From Legionella sp. (GTDB taxonomy: Bacteria > Pseudomonadota > Gammaproteobacteria > Legionellales > Legionellaceae): a stretch of DNA of 13,872 bases. The translations under genes were made by a program, and so were the position numbers. The notes under the pieces are model-generated. The model had not been told where the DNA came from and ran no database searches. It worked only from the letters and a program-made list of their open reading frames with translations. Below, in pieces: positions 1 through 5,546 of this stretch (position 1 is its first letter; every line of letters begins with the position of its first letter). The stretch spans positions 1 to 13,872 of the forward strand of contig SCSO01000331.1 of assembly GCA_004297865.1 (NCBI GenBank), given 5' to 3'.

Positions 1-1
1 T

Positions 2-1864
2 ACAGGGCTCTATATTGCAATGGTAAGGGCCGGAAAAAAAACAATACCAGCTACATTTAAGGATTTCTTAGATCATTTTCAAAAAATTAATGCCAAAAAT
101 GAAGTGCGTTATCAGATCGACTTTGATCATTTTATGCTGACTCATGTAAGCTCAATAATCAATTTATATGAGCTCATGGGTGATGATGTATTTTTATTTA
201 TGAAAAAAATGGTCAAAGCTTCGGGCAAAAATCTAGAACGATTTTTTGAAAATTTTAATTATATCCCTGCTATGTATTTCCCTGTATTACAACAATTAGA
301 ACAAAATTTTAAAAAAGAGCAGATAAAAAATCATCCGAGCTCCTATGATCAATTGCTCGTTTGTATATCTACTCTGGAAACTTTAAGAAAGGAACTTACT
401 CCTGAATCCGAAGCGGCATTATTTGAAGAAGGCAGTCCAAATTATGCAGTACTCGTTGGTTCATTAGTTGTTAATAATTCCCTCACCCCTATTGAGCTCA
501 TATCATTCTTTAATCAAAAATTACAAGCAGTCTATAGAAAATTGCTTGCTCTACCTGAGCAGTTGAATTTAGATACTTCTGTCTTTGATAATCATCCAGG
601 CCTATTTCTAAGATTATTAGCTGGAAGACGCCATCTGAAAGATCATCGGCTAGAGCGTGTATTTGATAAATGCATAGAATATGACTTGAGAACAGATCGG
701 GATTTCAATTTTTTTGCGTATTCGCTAGATCAGCAAGATGAGCTAGGCAGGCGTTTAGCTAAGCATAACGAACGGATTAAATCGGATCTTAAAGTGGCAA
801 AAATTAACACGGATTTGGCATTTAGTTATCCGCATAAGTCTTCGTTTAGTTGCATCACGAATGACAGCATTGATTGGGAAAGTCTTGCAAGAGCAATTTA
901 TAATGACCTTAACAATTTAGAAGGATTGTTAAATCCTCAAATTCAAACTCCGTTAATTCAGAGCTTATTAATGTCTATAACAAAAATAAAAAGCCAAGTG
1001 ACGAAAGGCAAACAAGTGAATTTAAAACCGATTTACAATGGGACTTTGGATAATCGGTTACAAAGAATTCATGATCAATTAACGGAATTATTATCAACAG
1101 AGAAGCTTTCTAATGAAGTTAAAGAGCATGGCATGCATTTTCAGCAGCATTATAAAGATTTAAAGAAAGAAATTTCTAAAGCCTCTTCTCGTCAAATTAA
1201 AAATGAAGCAATTAAAAAATCTTTTTATATTGTTCCTTGGGATAAAAATCAATTACAAAGTTTTATATTAGGTGATTATTTGGGATGTTGTCTGGCCCCT
1301 GATGGAGGACAATTTCAAGCAATGGTTCAACGTCGTATGGATGCTGCAATGATGATGCATGTGGTATACGATAAAGATCTACAAGAACCCGTTTGTGGTA
1401 ACTGGTTATTTTTTGCAAGAAATAAAAATAATCCTGAAGAAGTTTTTGTTGTTGCTAATTTCTTCGAAATTCGAGCAGGATATGGACTTAATCCGCAGTT
1501 ACGAGATCGATTGGTTAAGGAACTAGTCGATTATACTGGTAAATATGCAAAATTAATCGGTGCCAAAAGATTTCTGATATGCCCTTTAACTTATGGCTTG
1601 ATTCCTAATTTTATTGGGAAATTTGAGCTCGAACAGATAAATATTGAAAAGATTGGAGGTTTTTTTTCACCACTGTCTAATGAAGTAGTGGGACAAGATT
1701 CTTATTATTTAACTTCTCTTAATGTTGATTCATTTTTCCGTTATGAAGATCAAGACCCTAAAGAGCAAAATTCATCCCTTAGGATTTTTGCAAGAACTGC
1801 AGAAATCAATCAAACTAAGCCTTTAGCCCCCCCTACTTTGAGCAGACAATCTTGTGAACAATAA
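2..1864 (+). CDS. Large orphan protein, 5' end outside the window (possible effector)
   Basis: I do not recognise this family. The frame is open back to base 2 with no stop, and the first ATG (base 20) has no well-placed ribosome binding site, so the window probably begins inside a longer gene; 20 is the alternative start (614 residues). The visible protein is mostly alpha-helical and charged, without signal peptide or membrane helix. The first two thirds look like helical scaffold, with a lysine-rich helical stretch at about bases 1110-1220. The last third is a compact mixed domain that includes GDYLGCCLAPDG (adjacent cysteines coded at 1286-1291), then MMMHVVYD (histidine at 1358) and CGNWLFFAR. 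A cysteine followed by histidine and aspartates would suit a thiol enzyme, but that is speculation. The tail is polar and unstructured. A translocated Legionella-type effector is plausible from size and composition, not shown. Confidence 0.8.
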   Translation, partial: TGLYIAMVRAGKKTIPATFKDFLDHFQKINAKNEVRYQIDFDHFMLTHVSSIINLYELMGDDVFLFMKKMVKASGKNLERFFENFNYIPAMYFPVLQQLEQNFKKEQIKNHPSSYDQLLVCISTLETLRKELTPESEAALFEEGSPNYAVLVGSLVVNNSLTPIELISFFNQKLQAVYRKLLALPEQLNLDTSVFDNHPGLFLRLLAGRRHLKDHRLERVFDKCIEYDLRTDRDFNFFAYSLDQQDELGRRLAKHNERIKSDLKVAKINTDLAFSYPHKSSFSCITNDSIDWESLARAIYNDLNNLEGLLNPQIQTPLIQSLLMSITKIKSQVTKGKQVNLKPIYNGTLDNRLQRIHDQLTELLSTEKLSNEVKEHGMHFQQHYKDLKKEISKASSRQIKNEAIKKSFYIVPWDKNQLQSFILGDYLGCCLAPDGGQFQAMVQRRMDAAMMMHVVYDKDLQEPVCGNWLFFARNKNNPEEVFVVANFFEIRAGYGLNPQLRDRLVKELVDYTGKYAKLIGAKRFLICPLTYGLIPNFIGKFELEQINIEKIGGFFSPLSNEVVGQDSYYLTSLNVDSFFRYEDQDPKEQNSSLRIFARTAEINQTKPLAPPTLSRQSCEQ

Positions 1865-1870
1865 AACTCT

Positions 1871-1897
1871 GGATGGAATCTTTTTGGGATTCCATCC
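1871..1897 (+). terminator. Stem-loop after the first gene
   Basis: A perfect 10-bp inverted repeat, ggatggaatc and gattccatcc, encloses a 7-base loop and starts 7 bases after the stop codon. No T-run follows on the + strand, so this is either a weak or factor-assisted terminator or a 3'-end stabilising hairpin. Confidence 0.45.
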
Positions 1898-2006
1898 AAG
1901 GCAATACACTCTATTAAGGAACAACTGATCTCTCTGTATTCATTTGTATCTCACTTATTGGTAATGGTTTAATAACCTTCTCTAATAAGTCATTAAAACT
2001 AAAACT

Positions 2007-2046
2007 GGTGAGGAAGAAGCGAAAGCGACTGACGAATCTATCCTTC
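2007..2046 (+). repeat. Dispersed intergenic block, copy A (short)
   Basis: Contains ggtgaggaagaagcgaaagc followed by gactgacgaatct and atcctt. The same order of words occurs in copy B (3861-3902) and copy C (8020-8054). Only the central part is present here; the left arm (gccccgaag) and the right arm (ctctaccaa..cccactg) seen in B and C are missing. Confidence 0.6.
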
Positions 2047-2261
2047 GCTCATCAGGCCTAGCTGATTAAGAATGTGAGATCACCCTCGTAGGAGTGAGCA
2101 AGGCCTGACCCCGCTCTACTTTTTTGTTAAAGACATCAACAACAGATTTGAGCGCGTGTTTTGATAGTATCTTTATATTTAAATGGATTTAAATTTTTTT
2201 GTAGTGTCTTTAGTGAGTAATCGGTGATTTAAGTCTAAAAAAGGTCTAGTAAAAAAATAAA

Positions 2262-2288
2262 TTGAATTTATATTGAACATACTATATT
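2262..2288 (+). promoter_or_regulatory. Weak promoter candidate for the 2340 gene
   Basis: TTGAAT (2262-2267) and TATATT (2283-2288) are separated by 15 bases, shorter than the usual 16-18, in a very AT-rich stretch where chance matches are common. Confidence 0.25.
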
Positions 2289-2339
2289 GTTGTTGTCCTT
2301 TATTAACAGGCATTGGTTCAACTAAATAAGGAACTAAAC

Positions 2340-2726
2340 ATGAAAAAATCAGAATTCAAAACACTTCTAGATGCATATTCCGAAGCAACAAAGGACACTC
2401 ATACATTAAAATGTAAATTTTTCGACGACTTTTGCGTACAAAAAAAATTACATAGATTATATGTCGATATGCGTAAAATGAAGGATGATGATTTAATCGC
2501 TCCACCAATGGCAACAAAAATTTACTTTATGGCCAACTCTGCAATCCAAGACATCGCTTTGACCATCCCTCAAAATTTGAAAGCTGAAGAAGTATTAAAT
2601 GAAATCAAAAATGCTACCGCATATGGTCTAAAAAGTAAAAAACCGATAGTTAGTTCTAATGACGATGATAATGAATCAGCAGCAAACGTTTCATCAATCA
2701 ATACCAGTGCATCATCTGGAAAATAA
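2340..2726 (+). CDS. Small orphan protein, 128 aa
   Basis: Function unknown; no family recognised. I chose ATG 2340 because AAGGAA lies at 2328-2333, six bases upstream; a TTG nine codons earlier (2313) is open but lacks a binding site. The protein starts MKKSEFKTLL and is helical and lysine-rich for about 100 residues, with cysteines at 25 and 32, then ends in a low-complexity tail (105-128) of aspartate, serine, asparagine and alanine. There is no signal peptide or membrane helix, so it is soluble. A polar, small-residue tail is common at the C-terminus of Dot/Icm substrates, but this is only suggestive. The gene is monocistronic and convergent with the gene at 2923-3618. Confidence 0.75.
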   Translation: MKKSEFKTLLDAYSEATKDTHTLKCKFFDDFCVQKKLHRLYVDMRKMKDDDLIAPPMATKIYFMANSAIQDIALTIPQNLKAEEVLNEIKNATAYGLKSKKPIVSSNDDDNESAANVSSINTSASSGK

Positions 2727-2739
2727 TAGATTTTAGCGC

Positions 2740-2761
2740 AAAAAAAGATCCTCATGGAATC
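2740..2761 (-). terminator. Possible minus-strand terminator
   Basis: Read on the minus strand, a 5-bp stem with one bulged base (gattcc / ggatc, 4-base loop) is followed by seven T. It lies about 160 bases beyond the stop of the minus-strand gene ending at 2923, so it could end that transcript. The stem is short. Confidence 0.3.
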
Positions 2762-2782
2762 AGCCAAAATGGGCGGTTTTTT
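2761..2782 (+). terminator. Weak terminator candidate after the 128-aa gene
   Basis: Short GCC/GGC pairing around aaaatg followed by ggtttttt, 35 bases after the stop at 2726. The T-run is good but the stem is only about 3-4 bp. Confidence 0.3.
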
Positions 2783-2867
2783 CGAATCAAAATAATAGAG
2801 GCTTATTTACCTTCATTTACCTGGCCAAATCTCGCCCCACTGCTAAAGAATGAGGCAAGAACAAATA

Positions 2868-2896
2868 GGTTGGTGTTGAGCGTGACGATGCCCAAC
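2868..2896. repeat. Degenerate hairpin repeat (ggttgg ... gcccaac)
   Basis: gttgg at 2869-2873 pairs with ccaac at 2892-2896, and the middle reads tgttgagcgtgacgatgc. This resembles the widespread bacterial intergenic hairpin of the form gttgggtgttg-agcgtag-cgatacccaac, with a base lost from the left arm, so I read it as a decayed copy. Confidence 0.4.
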
Positions 2897-2919
2897 AGGC
2901 TAGGCTTTACAGCCAGCCT
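2897..2919 (-). terminator. Stem-loop just after the 231-aa gene
   Basis: AGGCT-a-GGCT, loop TTAC, AGCC-AGCCT forms a 9-bp stem with one bulged A and a 4-base loop, starting three bases past the stop of the minus-strand gene at 2923. There is no T-run on either strand, so it may be a transcript-end hairpin rather than an intrinsic terminator. Confidence 0.4.
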
Positions 2920-2922
2920 ACC

Positions 2923-3618
2923 TTACATACATTGCGGTCTGAATTGAACCGAATTACTGTTTTCTTCTAATTTACTAGTAATAAAATCTTCTAAAGACTG
3001 GTAATCATCGAATGAAACATTAATGTAGGCCGTGCCTATTCTACCTTTAAGGCGTAGCTTCATTGATTCAGATATAGCTCTCTCCGAACGTCTAATCTCA
3101 TTATCTATTTTTGTCTGTATCTGTTTACCTAATTGTTTATAATCTTTCAAATTAACTGGTATTTCTCCTTTGACATCCTCTGATCCTGCAGCTCTGTAGC
3201 GATAGCTAACCCGTAGATCGTTTTCTAAAAGCTTAGGTGCAACTAATTCATGCGTGAGCAAGAATTGGTGAAAACAATCCAAATTGTGAAACAATATGCT
3301 CACCGGTTGATTTTTAGCAAGACCGGTCACGTCGATTTTATACGTCATCTCATGCACTTTGTCAGGAAATAATTTGTAGAGACTGTAGAGATAATTCCAG
3401 AGCGCTTTAAATGATTTTTCTAGTTCCTCAATTGAATCGCATTCATAAGTTGCTTGTGAAAAAGTACAATCATAAAGACCACTATTATTAGGCAAACCAA
3501 TCGGGTCGTGTGGTATGCTAAGCTTGATTAAATCCTCTTCAGTGATTTGAATGGTGAATGCAGTAGTGAGTTTTAAATTAGTGATGATAGGTTTCTTAGG
3601 TATACAGCATCTAAACAT
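2923..3618 (-). CDS. Orphan protein, 231 aa
   Basis: Function unknown; I do not recognise the family. The start is supported by AAGGA (3625-3629 on the complement), six bases before ATG. The N-terminus MFRCCIPKKP carries two adjacent cysteines beside a basic patch, but there is no hydrophobic signal, so it is not a standard lipoprotein. The protein seems to be mixed alpha/beta: strands around 12-26 and 92-110 (MTYKIDVTGL), helix 62-83, and a long charged amphipathic helix at about 155-190 (KQLGKQIQTKIDNEIRR...), followed by strand TAYINVSF and a final helix ending SKLEEN. The acidic pair close to the polar C-terminus would be compatible with a Dot/Icm export signal, which is inference only. 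It is a single-gene unit with no co-oriented neighbour nearby. Confidence 0.75.
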   Translation of the reverse strand: MFRCCIPKKPIITNLKLTTAFTIQITEEDLIKLSIPHDPIGLPNNSGLYDCTFSQATYECDSIEELEKSFKALWNYLYSLYKLFPDKVHEMTYKIDVTGLAKNQPVSILFHNLDCFHQFLLTHELVAPKLLENDLRVSYRYRAAGSEDVKGEIPVNLKDYKQLGKQIQTKIDNEIRRSERAISESMKLRLKGRIGTAYINVSFDDYQSLEDFITSKLEENSNSVQFRPQCM

Positions 3619-3828
3619 GATATGTCCTTATAAAATTTTCCGTTTATTAATAACCCGAGTAATGCTAGCAAAATTCTAGTAAGATTTATGCTCCGCTGTT
3701 ACAAACATTTACTATTCGGGAACCACCTTTTTGAATATACTGGCTACGAACCAAAGATTCAAACCAAATGTAATCTGCTGATTTATTGAAATAAGTAGCC
3801 GCAGTAAGTAGGCGGCAGACTAGAAGTC

Positions 3829-3937
3829 AGCCACGAAGGGCGCGCGTAAGCAGCGCCCCGAAGTGGTGAGTAACGAACGAAGTGACTGACGAATCAATCC
3901 TTCTCTACCAAAGCCCACTGATTTCAAATCGAAGTAA
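3829..3937 (+). repeat. Dispersed intergenic block, copy B
   Basis: Words shared in order with copy C: gccacgaa, taagca(g/a)cgccccgaag, gtgag, aacgaa, gactg(a/g)cgaatc, ctctaccaa, cccactg, and an AAATC at the end. It is more GC-rich than the surrounding DNA and ends shortly before a decayed ggtcatta, the position where copy C carries a palindrome. Confidence 0.65.
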
Positions 3938-3973
3938 TATCTGGTCATTATAGTTTCATCGATTTATTTCCCA

Positions 3974-3979
3974 TATAAT
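3974..3979 (+). promoter_or_regulatory. -10 element for the aquaporin gene
   Basis: A perfect TATAAT lies 33 bases before the aquaporin ATG. The hexamer 17 bases upstream (tagttt, 3951-3956) is a poor -35, so any promoter here may depend on an activator or be weak. Confidence 0.4.
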
Positions 3980-4012
3980 AGCTGTTCAGAAAAATTATAA
4001 AAAAAAGGACCT

Positions 4013-4663
4013 ATGAAAAGATATTTAAGTGAACTGATTGCCACTTTTATCCTGCTGTTTGTTGGCCTAGGTGCAATTATTGTAGACCAGCAAACCCATA
4101 CACTGGGCCTTGTTGGGATTGCAACTGTTTGGGGATTAGTGATAATAGCGCTGATCTATGCTTTCGGAGATATTTCAGGCGCCCACATTAATCCGGCAGT
4201 AACCCTCTCTTTTGCTGTTGATAAAAGATTTCCCTGGAAAGATGTGCCAGGCTATCTTAGTTCGCAATTTCTAGGCGGCATTACTGCCTGCGTTTTGCTT
4301 AAATTTTTATTCCCCGATAATCACAACTTGGGAATCACTCTACCGCTCCTAAAAGGAGAAATGCAGTCACTTATTCTTGAAGTGGTGATGATGTTTATTC
4401 TAGTCATGGTCATACTTCGCGTTTCAACGGGTGCTAAGGAGAAAGGCATAACCGCAGGTATTGCTATTGGCGCCACCGTTTGGGTATTGGTATTATTTGG
4501 TGGGCCTATTAGTGGGACAAGTTTAAACCCTACCCGTTCTCTTGCCCCTGCAATCATTAGCAGACACCTGGAATCAATATGGATATATCTCACCGCCCCA
4601 TTTGCCGGTGGCATTTTAGCGGTATTAGTGCACAGACTTTTGCACGGTGAAGTGGATAATTAG
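4013..4663 (+). CDS. Aquaporin / MIP-family channel, NPA and NPT loops
   Basis: Inner-membrane channel of the major intrinsic protein family, passing water and/or small uncharged solutes. The 216 residues contain six hydrophobic helices and two pore loops: SGAHINPAVT (N60-P61-A62) and GTSLNPTRSLAPA (N172-P173-T174, so the second NPA is NPT). Counting from the NPA boxes against E. coli AqpZ, the filter residues would be W40, V160, T169 and R175, where AqpZ has F, H, T and R. Trp and Val at those two places are typical of NIP channels, which pass glycerol, ammonia or metalloid acids. The acidic ELIATF motif in helix 1 and LEVVMMF in helix 4 are also family-typical. AAGGAC at 4005-4010 sets the start. 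It stands alone, without a glycerol kinase or ars genes nearby. The substrate is inferred, not shown. Confidence 0.95.
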   Translation: MKRYLSELIATFILLFVGLGAIIVDQQTHTLGLVGIATVWGLVIIALIYAFGDISGAHINPAVTLSFAVDKRFPWKDVPGYLSSQFLGGITACVLLKFLFPDNHNLGITLPLLKGEMQSLILEVVMMFILVMVILRVSTGAKEKGITAGIAIGATVWVLVLFGGPISGTSLNPTRSLAPAIISRHLESIWIYLTAPFAGGILAVLVHRLLHGEVDN

Positions 4664-4674
4664 CAGACTAGAGT

Positions 4675-4729
4675 GTCAAGCCTTGCTTCTTGCTATTACA
4701 TCTTTAAAAAAGCAAATGCAAGGCGTGAC
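4675..4729. repeat. Long inverted repeat after the aquaporin
   Basis: gtcaagccttgc (4675-4686) and gcaaggcgtgac (4718-4729) are inverted with 11 of 12 positions matching, with a nested ttgct/agcaa inside. It lies 12 bases after the stop. The right arm recurs as gcaaggcctgac at 2099-2110, so it belongs to a repeated element and may also act in transcript ending. Confidence 0.5.
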
Positions 4730-4774
4730 CCTCTCCCCATGGCGCTTCCCTTCTACTATTAAGTTTAAGTTCAT

Positions 4775-4798
4775 GTTGGGTCAAAATGACCTTTATTT
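4775..4798 (+). terminator. Decayed palindrome acting as a likely terminator
   Basis: ggtca-aaa-tgacc (4779-4791) forms a short stem followed by TTTATTT (4792-4798) on the + strand, so it could end the aquaporin transcript. The sequence catgttgggtcaaa at 4773-4786 and the preceding cccttctactattaag match the palindrome copy at 8137-8156 and its upstream cccttccacctatcaag, so this is a fourth, partly broken copy of that repeat. Confidence 0.45.
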
Positions 4799-4800
4799 AA

Positions 4801-5346
4801 TTATTTTGGGGTTGTATTGAAAAATTTTTGATTCACAGAAGCTGTTTGATCATTATTCTTTTCGAGCTGTGGTTCATGGAATATTGCAGCCTCTAAATCC
4901 TTAACTCTTTTTGTTAATTGTTCAATAGTCTCTTGAAGTGTAGGGTCCTGTGGATTATCCATTTTAGGTTTTGGAAGTACTTCAAAAACGATTTCTATCT
5001 CAAGATACAATTCTTGTGCTATCTCCACTATCTCTTTTTTATTGAAGGGACAATACTCATGAATAATACCTAAAACCACAAGTGCTTTACTGCGTACGGC
5101 TTTAGAAACGTAGTCAGAGTCGATAAGTTCTGAAGTAAAATGAAAGGTTTTAATATCCCAAGTATTAGAGGTTTGCTTGATACCATCATTAGCTAAATTG
5201 GAACGCAGTTTATTTTGAATCTCATTAATGCGGCCTTCGCCAGGTTGGTTAATTGTGAAATCAACGAGGATCTTCTTTCCAATTAACGAAATTTCCATAG
5301 TGTCTGTAGTATTATTTTTATGATGTACGGTTCTTATTAACTTCAT
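4801..5346 (-). CDS. Orphan protein with C-terminal coiled coil, 181 aa
   Basis: Function unknown; no family recognised. AAGGGC (5352-5357 on the complement) lies five bases before the ATG. Residues 1-75 alternate hydrophobic and polar residues as in beta strands (MEISLIGKKILVDFTI), residues 78-125 look helical, and TLQETIEQLTKRVKDLEAAI (136-155) has heptad spacing of I, L, V and L, predicting a coiled coil for oligomerisation or partner binding. The last 25 residues are polar with a final KFFNTTPK. No signal peptide or membrane segment, so it is soluble. A good sigma70-type promoter lies directly upstream (5380-5407), so it is probably transcribed separately from the gene at 5547-7739, which lies 200 bases upstream on the same strand. 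Confidence 0.75.
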   Translation of the reverse strand: MKLIRTVHHKNNTTDTMEISLIGKKILVDFTINQPGEGRINEIQNKLRSNLANDGIKQTSNTWDIKTFHFTSELIDSDYVSKAVRSKALVVLGIIHEYCPFNKKEIVEIAQELYLEIEIVFEVLPKPKMDNPQDPTLQETIEQLTKRVKDLEAAIFHEPQLEKNNDQTASVNQKFFNTTPK

Positions 5347-5379
5347 TATATGCCCTTATTAGGTTAATTGACCGCCGAT

Positions 5380-5407
5380 ATGATACTACTATACGCTACA
5401 AATTCAA
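5380..5407 (-). promoter_or_regulatory. Sigma70-type promoter for the 181-aa gene
   Basis: On the minus strand TTGAAT (5407-5402) and TATCAT (5385-5380) are spaced by 16 bases, giving a predicted start about 25 bases before the ATG at 5346. Confidence 0.5.
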
Positions 5408-5546
5408 TAGAGGATCATTTGGTGCAAATTACATTCATCTAACCTCAATAGTAACATCAGAATTTCTTCCTGAGATTATAAAAATGTTGGCAAGTATAAT
5501 CCATCGCGACACACTGAATGATCTATTTGGTATTGTAGTTTTAGAA

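Larger units (their letters stand above)
1865..2339. other. Intergenic region with hairpin and repeat copy A
   Basis: No convincing gene in either strand over 475 bases. It holds a hairpin just after the first gene, a copy of the dispersed block (2007-2046), a segment agcaaggcctgacccc at 2098-2113 that resembles gcaaggcgtgaccct at 4718-4732, and an AT-rich run before the next gene with a weak promoter-like pair. Confidence 0.6.
3619..4012. other. Divergent intergenic region with repeat copy B
   Basis: Separates the minus-strand gene at 2923-3618 from the aquaporin. Its right half is the dispersed block copy B (3829-3937) and the aquaporin -10 element. At 3742-3755 ggctacgaaccaaa matches ggccacgaaccaaa at 7951-7964, the start of copy C, so the repeat may once have spanned most of 3742-3950. 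No gene seen. Confidence 0.6.

Noticed and set aside
2129..2211. Long-range inverted pair taaagaca / tgtcttta
   Set aside because: Eight bases about 70 bases apart in AT-rich DNA is expected by chance and there is no supporting structure.
2570..2767. Open frame of 65 codons on the minus strand
   Set aside because: It lies mostly antisense to the 128-aa gene, which has a good binding site and a protein-like sequence. The minus frame has no binding site and no recognisable features.
3616..3618. N-terminal MFRCC read as a lipoprotein signal
   Set aside because: There is no hydrophobic stretch before the cysteines, so this is not a lipobox.
4321..4614. Open frame of 97 codons on the minus strand
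   Set aside because: Entirely antisense inside the aquaporin gene, whose NPA motifs prove the + strand frame.
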